The notes: generated by a model from the sequence alone, not told the origin. A DNA stretch of 64,000 bases from Clostridia bacterium DTU025 (GCA_001513145.1 LFSP01000032.1:84088-148087), one strand, 5' to 3'; shown: positions 24,549 through 32,427, counted from the stretch's first letter. A program made the numbers and translations.

Positions 24549-24577
24549 ATTGTAGCACGCTCCTGCGCGGCTTACAA
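24549..24577 (-). promoter_or_regulatory. Promoter for the tyrosine T-box and symporter
   Basis: TTGTAA (24577-24572), 17-base spacer, TACAAT (24554-24549) with TG extension. Transcription should start near 24542, at the beginning of Stem I. Confidence 0.7.
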
Positions 24578-24593
24578 GCGGTACATGGAAGGA

Positions 24594-24781
24594 AGCTCCC
24601 TGAAGCAATGCTTGCAGGGAGCCTCCCAGGGAGTGGACTTGGCAACGGACAACCGCAGGATGGACGGAGGCGGCCGTGCCGCCTCCCCGTGTGTATGCCT
24701 AACCAAGAGGAAGTGTGAGAACAGGGCGCCGATGTCGTAAGTAGTGCGTTTGGGCATCAATCGTAGTAGGTGGCGCCCTCA
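24594..24781 (-). ncRNA. Candidate small RNA of about 190 bases
   Basis: A perfect TATAAT with TG extension (24793-24788) predicts a start near 24781. The transcript would contain a GGGCGCC...GGCGCCC stem-loop, a GGAGGCGGC-ACG-GCCGCCTCC hairpin, and a terminator-like hairpin at about 24594-24629 followed by TTCC, just before the T-box promoter. The -35 region (TTCTAC) is poor. No known RNA family was recognised. A leaderless 27-codon reading frame from ATG 24783 is possible but has no support. Confidence 0.35.
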
Positions 24782-24953
24782 TGTCGAATTATACCATACT
24801 TTCTCAGAGAGTAGAAGCACAGGTGGCATTCGACAATGAAATCGAGTGTCGGCCCGACATAATAGCGCCCTATGAATGCCGGCACATGACGATGGCTCCG
24901 TTATGGAGCGTGAGGCTGTGCTGTAGGACGAGGTACAAGCACAGTGGGATGCG

Positions 24954-24971
24954 CGACCCACACACGGGTCG
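24954..24971. repeat. CGACCC-N6-GGGTCG palindrome, copy 1
   Basis: CGACCC-ACACAC-GGGTCG: perfect 6-base arms, 6-base centre. One of four intergenic copies in the window. Confidence 0.7.
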
Positions 24972-25166
24972 TTGACACAGCAAGTGCTCCGGCCCGGGTC
25001 CGACCCGGGCACAAGAGCTGAGGGCAAGAGCCGGCGCCGCAGAGCCGGCCACTCATTTCTCCAGCTAGGCGCGGTGTGTCATCGGGTGGTTTGCCCGATG
25101 CGCAAGGCCCCTGAAGGGAGGTTTCGGGGGGTGACCCAGGCGTTCCGCGCCGTGCTCGCGTGTAAA

Positions 25167-25184
25167 CGACCCGCCGGTGGGTCG
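25167..25184. repeat. CGACCC-N6-GGGTCG palindrome, copy 2
   Basis: CGACCC-GCCGGT-GGGTCG, 14 bases from copy 3. Confidence 0.7.
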
Positions 25185-25198
25185 AAGCCCTGCGAAAG

Positions 25199-25216
25199 CG
25201 ACCCGCCCATGGGTCG
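25199..25216. repeat. CGACCC-N6-GGGTCG palindrome, copy 3
   Basis: CGACCC-GCCCAT-GGGTCG. Copies 2 and 3 start 32 bases apart. Confidence 0.7.
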
Positions 25217-25299
25217 GCTACAGCCCGCCCATCCATGTAGCTCGTGCCTGGACCAGCCGCGGCCGGGATTCCCACCCCACGGCGTATCGATCATCCCTG

Positions 25300-25341
25300 C
25301 CAAGAACGAAGCCCTCTGCATTAACTCGTGCAGAGGGCTTC
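25300..25341 (-). terminator. Intrinsic terminator of tRNA cluster 1
   Basis: A 13-base perfect stem (GAAGCCCTCTGCA / TGCAGAGGGCTTC, 25341-25329 and 25320-25308) with an 8-base loop, followed on the minus strand by GTTCTTG. It lies 8 bases after tRNA-Thr(GGT). Confidence 0.85.
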
Positions 25342-25349
25342 TCGAAACC

Positions 25350-25426
25350 TGGAGCCCGCGACCGGAATCGAACCGGTGACCTCATCCTTACCATGGATGC
25401 GCTGCTACCTACTGAGCTACGCGGGC
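25350..25426 (-). tRNA. tRNA-Thr (anticodon GGT)
   Basis: Acceptor GCCCGCG/CGCGGGC, anticodon loop ATGGTAA (anticodon GGT), T-loop TTCGATT, discriminator U and encoded CCA. Its U73 complements the UGGA bulge of the thrS T-box. Last gene of the five-tRNA unit. Confidence 0.97.
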
Positions 25427-25443
25427 AGGGCCCTTACGGGCCA

Positions 25444-25524
<81 letters not shown>

Positions 25525-25543
25525 ACGAAACTTATCAAACAGC

Positions 25544-25619
25544 TGGAGCGGGAAACGGGACTCGAACCCGCGACATTCAGCTTGGAAGGCTGACGCTCTA
25601 CCACCTGAGCTATTCCCGC
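25544..25619 (-). tRNA. tRNA-Gly (anticodon TCC)
   Basis: Acceptor GCGGGAA/TTCCCGC, anticodon loop CTTCCAA, T-loop TTCGAGT, discriminator U, encoded CCA. Confidence 0.97.
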
Positions 25620-25644
25620 CCGACTCAGGACTTACCAAGTAGGA

Positions 25645-25730
<86 letters not shown>

Positions 25731-25747
25731 ACGAAAACACCGCAAAC

Positions 25748-25822
25748 TGGAGCCGACGATGGGATTCGAACCCGCAACCTGCTGATTACAAGTCAGCCGC
25801 TCTACCATTGAGCTACGTCGGC
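25748..25822 (-). tRNA. tRNA-Thr (anticodon TGT)
   Basis: Acceptor GCCGACG/CGTCGGC, anticodon loop CTTGTAA (TGT), discriminator U, encoded CCA. The T-stem (GCGGG with CCCAT) has one mismatch and one G-U pair, slightly irregular. First gene of the cluster. Confidence 0.95.
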
Positions 25823-25846
25823 ATACAATCGCGCCGTGCAGCTCTT

Positions 25847-25875
25847 AGAATACCATGGGCGCTTTCACGTGTCAA
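25847..25875 (-). promoter_or_regulatory. Promoter of tRNA cluster 1
   Basis: TTGACA (25875-25870), 17-base spacer, TATTCT (25852-25847). It overlaps the last codons of the methyltransferase gene and lies about 25 bases before tRNA-Thr(TGT). Confidence 0.8.
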
Positions 25876-26783
25876 CCACAAAATCTGCTGGCAGCTCGGC
25901 CCATCGCGTAGATGATGATGGCGGCGGCCGAGGCGGCGTTCAGCGACTCCACCTCACGTGCCATCGGGATGTGCACAAGCCTGTCGCACTGTTCAAGGCA
26001 CTGGGCGGAAACGCCGTGGGCCTCCGATCCTATCACCAGCATCGCCAGGTGGCCGGCGGAAGTCGCACCGACCCCCGTAACGCCCTCAGCGTGGCTCGAC
26101 TGCGGCGGCCAGTCCAGGTCCTCCAGCGTCAGGCTGCCTTCAGGCGCCGCGTCCGAACCGATGATGAAGAATCCCCGGGCCTTCGCCCATCTGATCAGCC
26201 CCGGCAGATCAGGCTCTTTCCCCACGGCGACGCGAAACATGGCGCCCATGGACGCCCTTATCACTTTCGGGCTCGCCGGATCGGCTGTCTCTGCACCGGC
26301 GATGATCGCTGATGCCCCCAGGGCCGCTGCGGTGCGTATGATGGCGCCGACGTTGCCAGGATCCTGCACCCCGTCCAGCAACACCGCGAAGCGGGACATC
26401 TGGGTGCGACGATGTTCAATCCACTGTATGACTTCCCGGGCCGGAGCTGGCGCCCACCGCGCAAGGGCGAACACCCCCTGAGGAGTCATCGTGGCGCCCA
26501 TGCTGTGGCCTACCCTGTCGGATACCACGAACACGGGGGTGCCGGCAGCGCGCGCTCCGTCGATGACCTCCTGCACCGCCCCTCCGTCCTCGCCGGGGCC
26601 AGGCAGCGCCGATTTGGTCACATACAGGGCAGAAAAGCGCACGCCAGCAGCTAGGGCATCCCTGACCAGCCTCACTCCTTCAAGAGGGACTGTGCCTGGA
26701 ATGCCCTTGCCGACGCACTCACGATACTCACGCACCCTGGGGTTGTTGACGCTCTCTATGACGACACTGGCACCGCTTGCCAC
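25872..26783 (-). CDS. TrmH/SpoU-family RNA 2'-O-methyltransferase
   Basis: SAM-dependent ribose methyltransferase of the SpoU class, which forms a knotted SAM-binding fold and methylates rRNA or tRNA. Class motifs are visible: LLDGVQDPGNVGAIIRTAAALG (motif 1), LVIGSEAHGVS (motif 2) and IPMAREVESLNAASAAAI (motif 3). The N-terminal part (VIESVNNPRVREY) matches the RNA-binding domain of rRNA methyltransferases. I chose GTG at 26783, 8 bases after GGGG; a GTG at 26792 is also possible. About 303 residues. It follows rplT, a usual Firmicutes neighbour. The exact target base cannot be read from sequence. Confidence 0.88.
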   Translation of the reverse strand: MASGASVVIESVNNPRVREYRECVGKGIPGTVPLEGVRLVRDALAAGVRFSALYVTKSALPGPGEDGGAVQEVIDGARAAGTPVFVVSDRVGHSMGATMTPQGVFALARWAPAPAREVIQWIEHRRTQMSRFAVLLDGVQDPGNVGAIIRTAAALGASAIIAGAETADPASPKVIRASMGAMFRVAVGKEPDLPGLIRWAKARGFFIIGSDAAPEGSLTLEDLDWPPQSSHAEGVTGVGATSAGHLAMLVIGSEAHGVSAQCLEQCDRLVHIPMAREVESLNAASAAAIIIYAMGRAASRFCG

Positions 26784-26839
26784 AGAGACCACCCCGTTTC
26801 TTTCACAGCTTGGGGCCCTGTTGGCCTGCTGCCGGAGGA

Positions 26840-27196
26840 CTACTGCTGTGCGCTCCTTGCCACGCTGACGAGTTCGGTGAATGCAGCCGCGTCCCGCACT
26901 GCCAGCTCCGCCAGCATCTTGCGGTTGATCTCCACTCCGGCCTTCTTCAGCCCCGATATGAGACGGCTGTACGACATGCCGTTTAGCCTGGCTGCGGCGT
27001 TGATCCTGGCTATCCAGAGCTGCCTGAAGTCGCGCTTCTTGGTGCGCCGATGCACGTAAGAATAGTGCATGGCCTTCATCAGAGCCTGGTTCGCGCGCCT
27101 CCAGGAGATCCGGTTCACTCCCGTATATCCCTTAACAAGCCGTAGAGTCTTCGCATGACGGCGCCTCGTTGTGGTGCCGCTCTTTACCCTTGCCAT
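26840..27196 (-). CDS. rplT: 50S ribosomal protein L20 (bL20)
   Basis: Assembly protein bL20; in Bacillus it represses the infC-rpmI-rplT operon through the mRNA leader. The 118-residue product begins [16 protein letters not shown] and includes [20 protein letters not shown] and [16 protein letters not shown], standard for the family. Third gene of the infC operon. The leader at 27942-28278 would be its likely control site. Confidence 0.97.
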   Translation of the reverse strand: MARVKSGTTTRRRHAKTLRLVKGYTGVNRISWRRANQALMKAMHYSYVHRRTKKRDFRQLWIARINAAARLNGMSYSRLISGLKKAGVEINRKMLAELAVRDAAAFTELVSVARSAQQ

Positions 27197-27234
27197 CAGA
27201 ATTCATCCCCCTTTGGTCTTGTCGAGGCAACGCG

Positions 27235-27432
27235 CTACTTGTACGGAATAAGCTGGCGGACGACCTTCTGATCTGCCGTCTTCATGACGTCGGCCTGCCT
27301 CATCTTCCGCTTGCGCTTGGGACTCTTCTTCTCCAGGATGTGCCTGCGGCCGGCCCTGTTCTTCACGATCAGTCCGCTGCCGGTGACACCGAATCGCTTC
27401 GATGAAGCCCTATGCGTTTTCATCTTGGGCAT
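27235..27432 (-). CDS. rpmI: 50S ribosomal protein L35 (bL35)
   Basis: Small basic protein bL35. It begins [20 protein letters not shown] and ends with a Lys/Arg-rich tail, 65 residues. I chose ATG at 27432 because GGGAGG lies 8 bases upstream; an extension to 27453 would translate the Shine-Dalgarno. It lies between infC and rplT, as in nearly all Firmicutes. Confidence 0.96.
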   Translation of the reverse strand: MPKMKTHRASSKRFGVTGSGLIVKNRAGRRHILEKKSPKRKRKMRQADVMKTADQKVVRQLIPYK

Positions 27433-27449
27433 CTGACTTGCCTCCCTGA

Positions 27450-27941
27450 TCACTGCTTCGGGGCAAGGATCATAACCATGCTCCTGCCCTCAACCTTCGG
27501 TTCACGTTCCACATTCGATACAGCGCTCAACGCTTCGGCCATCTCCAGCAGGAGCTTACGGGCGATCTCAGTGTGTACGATCTCTCGCCCTCTGAATCTG
27601 ACTGAGGCTTTCACCTTGTCGCCTTCGCCCAAGAACTTCTCAGCATTCTTGATCTTCACGCTGAAATCGTGGTCCTCAATCTTCGGAGTCATTCGCACTT
27701 CCTTGATCGTCACGATGTGCTGCTTCTTTCTGGCCTCGCGGTCACGCTTGCTCTGTTCGTACTTGTAGCGGCCGTAATCCATGATGCGGCACACAGGCGG
27801 ACGAGCCGCGGGCGCGACCTCCACCAGGTCAAGATTCCTGTCAGCAGCTATGCGAAGAGCCTCCCTCAGTGGCATTATGCCCAGTTGCTCTCCGTTCTCG
27901 TCGACGACACGGACCTCCTTGGCTTTGATCTCCTCATTGAT
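27450..27941 (-). CDS. infC: Translation initiation factor IF-3 with an AUC start codon
   Basis: IF-3 prevents premature 30S-50S joining and checks the start codon and initiator tRNA. The reading frame upstream of [10 protein letters not shown] continues with [20 protein letters not shown], the conserved IF-3 N-terminus, but has no ATG, GTG or TTG before an in-frame TGA. AAGGAG lies 6 bases before an ATC at 27941, which I take as the start (163 residues). IF-3 genes elsewhere use AUU or AUC, giving autorepression because IF-3 rejects such codons. The C-terminal domain ([14 protein letters not shown]) is normal. Confidence 0.93.
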   Translation of the reverse strand: MNEEIKAKEVRVVDENGEQLGIMPLREALRIAADRNLDLVEVAPAARPPVCRIMDYGRYKYEQSKRDREARKKQHIVTIKEVRMTPKIEDHDFSVKIKNAEKFLGEGDKVKASVRFRGREIVHTEIARKLLLEMAEALSAVSNVEREPKVEGRSMVMILAPKQ

Positions 27942-28278
27942 GCAGAGCTCCTTGGCGATAGCCTGTCACCCCCGATGTTAGTGTTTGGTTTGAAGTCTGC
28001 TTTGGGCGCTGATCTCCTGTGCTAGGCTTGCGAACCGCCCTCTTCGCTTCCGGTGGCAGGGCCGGCATTGCCTACCCCACAGGTCCCGGCCTACCGAAAC
28101 GCAAGAGGGCGGGTGGCAACCACCCGCCCCAAGATACGCACAAACACGCAGCCCTCGCCACCAACCCTTTGTGGGAGCGCTGCAGCTACTGCGCGTTGAC
28201 CGGCCTGACTACCGCGCAGCGCGGCGTCGGACGGTGAGAAGCGGATGGCTTCTACTTGCTACTACGCCCGATATTGCG
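27942..28278 (-). promoter_or_regulatory. infC operon leader with attenuator (L20-leader type)
   Basis: About 337 bases of untranslated leader. A strong hairpin (arms 28120-28129 and 28107-28116, loop of 3) followed by TCTTGCGTTT forms an intrinsic terminator. Its 3' side (28103-28112) can instead pair over 10 bases with 28035-28044 (AAGAGGGCGG), an alternative long-range structure. This fits the known L20-responsive attenuation of infC-rpmI-rplT in Bacillus. I could not assign the L20-binding site itself. Confidence 0.65.
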
Positions 28279-28284
28279 GTTCTT

Positions 28285-28314
28285 ACTATACCATGCCACC
28301 TGAGCGATGGTCAA
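28285..28314 (-). promoter_or_regulatory. Promoter of the infC operon
   Basis: TTGACC (28314-28309), 18-base spacer, TATAGT (28290-28285) with TG extension. Predicted start near 28278. The 115 bases between this and thrS hold no clear intrinsic terminator. Confidence 0.7.
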
Positions 28315-28430
28315 GCAACAGTTCTGCGAGACCTGCGGCATGGCCGCTAAAGGCGCAGTGGCTGAGCCGGGCCGGAGCGCCCTGGGGGCCCGGAAGGCCC
28401 GCGGCACCCCAGAGCAGCACGGCGACTCTC

Positions 28431-30377
28431 TTACACCTCTTCGCATGACCTGGACTGCACCAGGTCCTCCATCATCGCCACGAACTGGTCCACGGGCATC
28501 GATCCAATGTCGCCCTTACGCCTGGACCTCACCGACACGGCACCCTGTTCCTGCTCCTTGTCGCCTACCACGAGCATGAACGGGACCTTCTCCAACTGGG
28601 CCTCGCGGATCTTGTAGCCGATCTTCTCGTCGCGCACGTCCAACTCAGTTCGGAAGCCCTTGGCCGACAGCGCAGACGCCACCTGCCTGGCGTACTCGAT
28701 ATGCCGCTCGCCGATGGACATCACCTTGGCCTGCACCGGGGCGATCCACACCGGGAAGGCGCCTGCGTAGTGCTCGATCAGGCAACCCAGGAAGCGCTCC
28801 ATGGAGCCCAGCACCACGCGGTGGATCATCACGACCCTGTGCTTCTCGCCGTCGGGGCCGATGTAGTTCACGTCGAACCTCTCTGGCAGGTTGAAGTCCA
28901 CCTGGATGGTGGGGCCCTGCCAGAGCCTGCCCAGGGCGTCCTTCAGCTTGATGTCGATCTTCGGACCGTAGAACACGCCCTCGCCGGGGTCGATCTGGTA
29001 CGAGAGCCCGTTGGACTCCAGGGCGTCCTTCAGGGCAGCGGTGGCGCGTTCCCAGTTCTCGTCGGATCCCACCGACTTCTCAGGCCTGGTGGACAGGAAC
29101 ACCTCGTACTCCTTGAACCCGAAGCTCCTGAGCATGTAGAGGGCGAACTCGATGACCCCGGATATCTCGTCGTGCAGCTGCTCGGGGGTGCAGAACAGGT
29201 GGGCGTCGTCCTGGGTGAAGCCCCTCACCCTGAGCAACCCGTGCAGCACGCCCGAACGCTCGTACCTGTAGACTGTGCCCAGCTCACAGTAGCGTATGGG
29301 CATCTCCCTGTAGCTGTGGGACTTCGACTGGTAAATCAGTATATGCCCAGGGCAGTTCATGGGCTTCAGCACGTACTCCTTCTCATCTATGTTCAGGAAG
29401 TACATGTTGTCCCTGTAGTAGCTGTTGTGGCCGGAGATATCCCACAACGTCGATTCGGCGATGTGCGGGGTGATGACGTACTTGTATCCCCGCTTCACAT
29501 GCTCCCTGCGCCAGAACTCCTCGATGGCGGTGCGCAGGGCGGCGCCCTTCTCGTGGTAGAAGATGAGGCCTGCGCCGGCTTCCTCGTGCACGCTGAACAG
29601 GTCCAGCTCACGGCCGAGCTTGCGGTGGTCGCGCTTGGCGGCCTCCTCAAGCAGCCTCAGGTGCTCATCCAGCTGCGCCTTCGTGGGGAACGCCGTGCCG
29701 TAGATGCGCGATAGCATCTGCCTGTTCTCATCGCCGCGCCAGTAGGCACCTGCCACGTTCAGCAGCTTGAAGGCCTTCACCAGGCCGGTGCGGGGCATGT
29801 GTGGGCCGCGGCACAGGTCTTTGAACTCGCCCTGGCGGTAGAAGCTGACGGTATCATCGGGGAGCTCCTGTACCAGCTCCACCTTGTAGACCTCGTCTGA
29901 GGCGGAAAGCTCGGCGATGGCCTGCTCACGCGGCATCTCCTCGCGAACGATGGGCAGGTCCTCGGCGATGATCTTGCGCATCTCCTTCTCGATGGCCTCG
30001 AGGTCCTCCGGGGAGAACGAGCCTTCCTTGTCGAAATCGTAATAGAAGCCGGTGGAGATGGCAGGCCCAATCGCCAGCCGGACGTTGGGGAACAGGCGCC
30101 TCACGGCCTGCGCCATTATGTGCGCCGCGGTATGACGCAGGGCATCGACGCTGCGCTCGTCGCCCTCCATGAGGAGGGCCAGGTTGCAGTCGCTCTCGAT
30201 ACGGTAGTGCAGGTCGTGCACCTCGCCGTCCACCAGGGCCAGCACCGCCTTGGAAGCCAGCCTTGGGCTGATCTTCGCCGCCGCCTCCGCCACGGTGATG
30301 CCGGAACACAGCTCCAGCGTGGAGCCGTCTGGCAGCGAAACCTTGACCTTGCTGCAGTTGACGTTGTCTTGCTCCAT
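28431..30377 (-). CDS. thrS: Threonyl-tRNA synthetase
   Basis: Class II synthetase that charges tRNA-Thr. Domains in order: TGS (residues about 1-70, LPDGSTLELCSG), the editing domain with the zinc-type HTAAHIMAQAV motif, the catalytic core with motif 1 region, PMNCPGHILIYQ, motif 2 (YRYERSGVLHGLLRVRGFTQ), motif 3 (VVLGSMERFLGCLIEH), and the anticodon-binding domain. ATG at 30377 (648 residues) is preceded by GAGAGGTGA. It is controlled by the threonine T-box upstream, and both cognate tRNA genes are in this window. ytxC lies upstream, as in Bacillus. Confidence 0.98.
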   Translation of the reverse strand: MEQDNVNCSKVKVSLPDGSTLELCSGITVAEAAAKISPRLASKAVLALVDGEVHDLHYRIESDCNLALLMEGDERSVDALRHTAAHIMAQAVRRLFPNVRLAIGPAISTGFYYDFDKEGSFSPEDLEAIEKEMRKIIAEDLPIVREEMPREQAIAELSASDEVYKVELVQELPDDTVSFYRQGEFKDLCRGPHMPRTGLVKAFKLLNVAGAYWRGDENRQMLSRIYGTAFPTKAQLDEHLRLLEEAAKRDHRKLGRELDLFSVHEEAGAGLIFYHEKGAALRTAIEEFWRREHVKRGYKYVITPHIAESTLWDISGHNSYYRDNMYFLNIDEKEYVLKPMNCPGHILIYQSKSHSYREMPIRYCELGTVYRYERSGVLHGLLRVRGFTQDDAHLFCTPEQLHDEISGVIEFALYMLRSFGFKEYEVFLSTRPEKSVGSDENWERATAALKDALESNGLSYQIDPGEGVFYGPKIDIKLKDALGRLWQGPTIQVDFNLPERFDVNYIGPDGEKHRVVMIHRVVLGSMERFLGCLIEHYAGAFPVWIAPVQAKVMSIGERHIEYARQVASALSAKGFRTELDVRDEKIGYKIREAQLEKVPFMLVVGDKEQEQGAVSVRSRRKGDIGSMPVDQFVAMMEDLVQSRSCEEV

Positions 30378-30426
30378 GCGTAAGTCACCTCTCGTAGAAC
30401 TAGTCAGCGCTCCAGGCTGGGGCGGC

Positions 30427-30691
30427 AAATGAAATGCCCGCCCCGAAAGCCATCTCGGGACGGGCCCAAATCACGTGCCCGCGGTTCCACCCGTATTGGC
30501 GCGATCAGCGCCCACTCGTTGGCCTGATAACGGTGGCAGCCGCCTGACATACTGCGCCCCGGCAGGGGCCGGCGCGGTTCAGCCAGGTGCTCAGAGGGGG
30601 TTTTCAGCGGCCGGCGCCCGGCGCGCTCACACCACGTGCGCGCCGTCTCTGAAGGGCCATGCTTAGCTTACTCGTCCTCGTCATCGCGATT
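30427..30691 (-). promoter_or_regulatory. Threonine T-box leader of thrS
   Basis: Minus-strand order: AGTA near 30672, CAGAGA with an apical GGTGTGA stem, GAAAACC with the threonine codon ACC at 30599-30601, T-box motif GGGTGGAACCGCGGG at 30478-30492, and a terminator hairpin at 30436-30465 followed by ATTTCATTT. The UGGA bulge pairs with discriminator U, present in both tRNA-Thr genes here. The specifier is offset by one base from the usual position right after GAA, so ACC is assigned mainly by gene context. Confidence 0.9.
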
Positions 30692-30697
30692 ACTGCT

Positions 30698-30726
30698 ATC
30701 TTAGACTCCGCCACCGCACCTGTCAA
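30698..30726 (-). promoter_or_regulatory. Promoter of thrS
   Basis: TTGACA (30726-30721), 17-base spacer, TAAGAT (30703-30698). Predicted start near 30691 at the base of Stem I. Confidence 0.8.
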
Positions 30727-30787
30727 TAGGTTCCGCGTCGGGGCGCGGCGCCAGTCGGCTCGCTGGGCGTCTCCAGTGGAATGAAGG

Positions 30788-31753
30788 TTAGTGGATGGGC
30801 TCCAGGGGCTCCCCTTCCTGAGTGGTGATGGCGGTGACGACAGAGGTTGAAACCAGGGCACGTTCGCACCCGGCGATGCTGCAGCCCGCCCCGTGGCACT
30901 TCTCCACCCTTCCCTGGAAGACCGACTCCAGGGTATCCAGGGTATCCTGGTCGGAGATGAAATGGACCACGATCCTGGCAGGCGCCACGCTGATGAGGGC
31001 GCTAACAAGGAGGTCGGCAGGGTCGACGCCCTCGTCCACCAGGTCGGCCACCACCGCGTCCACGAGCTGGCCTTGGATCCGGCTGCCGTCGTCGGACACC
31101 AGCTCGTAGGCGCCGTCGATGCCGCGGAGCACGTGGACCACGTCTTCCCTGGACTCCTGTGACTCCACAAACATCCTGAGGAGCTTGACGAACTCGCGAT
31201 GCTCGCGGTCGGCAAGGTGGCTCAGCAATGATTCGCGCGCGCACAGGGAGATACTGATCATGTAGTCGCGCAGGCGGAACTGCAGGAAGCCCTCGAGGAT
31301 CAGGGTGTCAGCTTCAAGGAGGTAATCGTAGATGCGCTGGGCCAGCTCCTCGTGGGTGGGCTTCTCCGCGGCCTCGGCCAGGAGGCGGAGAGCCCGCTGG
31401 CAGACGTCAGCCTTCTCGTCGGCGGTGAGGGACGGGCCGCGCTGGTTCAGCGATTCAATGGCCATGGCCTGCTCCACCTCGTTGAGGATCGTGCCTGCTG
31501 CGGCGTCGGCGAGGCTTCGGCGCATGGCGATGCCGTCGGTGACGTCGCGCTCGGCGTCGCGGCCGGACTCGCGTCCGGCGTTGTGGCCGGCGCGGCTTGG
31601 CCTTGCGCAGCACGTCACCATGTATATCGGCCCTGTGGAACGGAATCGAAGCGATATGTTGACGCCGCCTGTGCGCAGCGCCTCGGCCTTCTCAATAACC
31701 CTGCGCCTCAGAGCTTCCCCTGCGACCCTGGACCCCAATCGCACACAGTCCAT
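30788..31753 (-). CDS. ytxC: YtxC-like putative sporulation protein
   Basis: Identified mainly by context and general resemblance: in Bacillus ytxC directly precedes thrS, and this protein has the expected size (321 residues) and mixed alpha character, with a middle helical region (RLRDYMISISLCARESLLSHL) and a beta-rich end with a cysteine group (EKCHGAGCSIAGCE). ATG at 31753 is chosen because AAGGGG lies 8 bases upstream; a longer frame to 31918 would overlap tRNA-Val. The biochemical role is unknown. A CATATACTA box 21-31 bases upstream resembles a mother-cell sigma factor -10. Confidence 0.65.
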   Translation of the reverse strand: MDCVRLGSRVAGEALRRRVIEKAEALRTGGVNISLRFRSTGPIYMVTCCARPSRAGHNAGRESGRDAERDVTDGIAMRRSLADAAAGTILNEVEQAMAIESLNQRGPSLTADEKADVCQRALRLLAEAAEKPTHEELAQRIYDYLLEADTLILEGFLQFRLRDYMISISLCARESLLSHLADREHREFVKLLRMFVESQESREDVVHVLRGIDGAYELVSDDGSRIQGQLVDAVVADLVDEGVDPADLLVSALISVAPARIVVHFISDQDTLDTLESVFQGRVEKCHGAGCSIAGCERALVSTSVVTAITTQEGEPLEPIH

Positions 31754-31774
31754 CGGGCATTCCCCTTTCAACCG

Positions 31775-31784
31775 ATAGTATATG
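31775..31784 (-). promoter_or_regulatory. Possible sporulation-sigma -10 box for ytxC
   Basis: CATATACTAT fits the CATANNNTA pattern of sigma-K (and loosely sigma-E) -10 boxes. Only the -10 half is convincing. Confidence 0.3.
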
Positions 31785-31833
31785 TGTGCCCATGGGGCTG
31801 AATTCAGGGCTTGACCTGCGGAAACCCTACAAT

Positions 31834-31866
31834 AAGGAAAACGGCGGCCCTCAGAGGACCGCCGCT
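31834..31866 (-). terminator. Intrinsic terminator of tRNA cluster 2
   Basis: GCGGCGGTCC/GGGCCGCCG hairpin followed on the minus strand by TTTTCCTTATT. It lies directly after tRNA-Val(GAC). Confidence 0.85.
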
Positions 31867-31873
31867 CAAATAA

Positions 31874-31950
31874 TGGTGGGATGCAGTGGAGTCGAACCAC
31901 TGACCTCAACGATGTCAACGTTGCGCTCTAACCAACTGAGCTAGCACCCC
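31874..31950 (-). tRNA. tRNA-Val (anticodon GAC)
   Basis: Acceptor GGGGTGC/GCATCCC with one G-U pair, anticodon loop TTGACAT (GAC), T-loop TTCGACT, discriminator A, encoded CCA. Last gene of the six-tRNA unit. Confidence 0.96.
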
Positions 31951-31968
31951 GAAACCCTGGTGAAACCT

Positions 31969-32043
31969 TGGAGGCGACACCCGGATTCGAACCGGGGAAT
32001 CGCGGTTTTGCAGACCGCTGCCTTACCACTTGGCTATGTCGCC
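31969..32043 (-). tRNA. tRNA-Cys (anticodon GCA)
   Basis: Acceptor GGCGACA/TGTCGCC, anticodon loop CTGCAAA (GCA), discriminator U as usual for tRNA-Cys, encoded CCA. Confidence 0.97.
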
Positions 32044-32068
32044 GCCGCACCCCCGCAGAGTGAAAAAA

Positions 32069-32143
32069 TGGAGCGGAAGACGGGATTCGAACCCGCGACC
32101 CTCGCCTTGGCAAGGCGATGCTCTACCACTGAGCCACTTCCGC
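32069..32143 (-). tRNA. tRNA-Gly (anticodon GCC)
   Basis: Acceptor GCGGAAG/CTTCCGC, anticodon loop TTGCCAA (GCC), discriminator U, encoded CCA. Confidence 0.97.
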
Positions 32144-32162
32144 AAACCATAAACCTTCACGA

Positions 32163-32238
32163 TGGTGCCGAGGGGCAGAATCGAACTGCCGACACGGGGA
32201 TTTTCAGTCCCCTGCTCTACCAACTGAGCTACCTCGGC
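32163..32238 (-). tRNA. tRNA-Phe (anticodon GAA)
   Basis: Acceptor GCCGAGG/CCTCGGC, anticodon loop CTGAAAA (GAA), discriminator A, encoded CCA. Confidence 0.97.
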
Positions 32239-32253
32239 GCAATTGAAAAATAG

Positions 32254-32329
32254 TGGCGGAAGCGACGGGAGTCGAACCCGCGATCTCCTGCGTGACAGGC
32301 AGGCATGTTAACCACTACACCACGCCTCC
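32254..32329 (-). tRNA. tRNA-Asp (anticodon GTC)
   Basis: Acceptor GGAGGCG/CGCTTCC with one G-U pair, anticodon loop CTGTCAC (GTC), discriminator G as expected for tRNA-Asp, encoded CCA. Confidence 0.97.
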
Positions 32330-32352
32330 GCACACATATAAACCTGTCAAGG

Positions 32353-32427
32353 TGGTGGGCGAAACAGGGCTCGAACCTGTGACCCCCTGCGTGTAAGGCA
32401 GGTGCTCTCCCGCTGAGCTATTCGCCC
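32353..32427 (-). tRNA. tRNA-Val (anticodon TAC)
   Basis: Acceptor GGGCGAA/TTCGCCC, anticodon loop CTTACAC (TAC), discriminator A, encoded CCA. First gene of the cluster. Confidence 0.97.

Larger units (their letters stand above)
24578..25299. other. Gene-poor spacer between the tRNA cluster and the symporter leader
   Basis: Over 700 bases without a convincing protein gene. It holds the candidate small RNA, three CGACCC-N6-GGGTCG palindromes (24954-24971, 25167-25184, 25199-25216) and a longer palindrome GCCCGGGTC-C-GACCCGGGC at 24992-25010. Reading frames in it lack ribosome-binding sites and resemble no protein known to me. Confidence 0.6.

Noticed and set aside
24572-24760. Frame of 62 codons starting MMPKRTTYDIG
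   Set aside because: No Shine-Dalgarno, runs through the terminator-like hairpin and into the T-box promoter; the RNA interpretation fits better.
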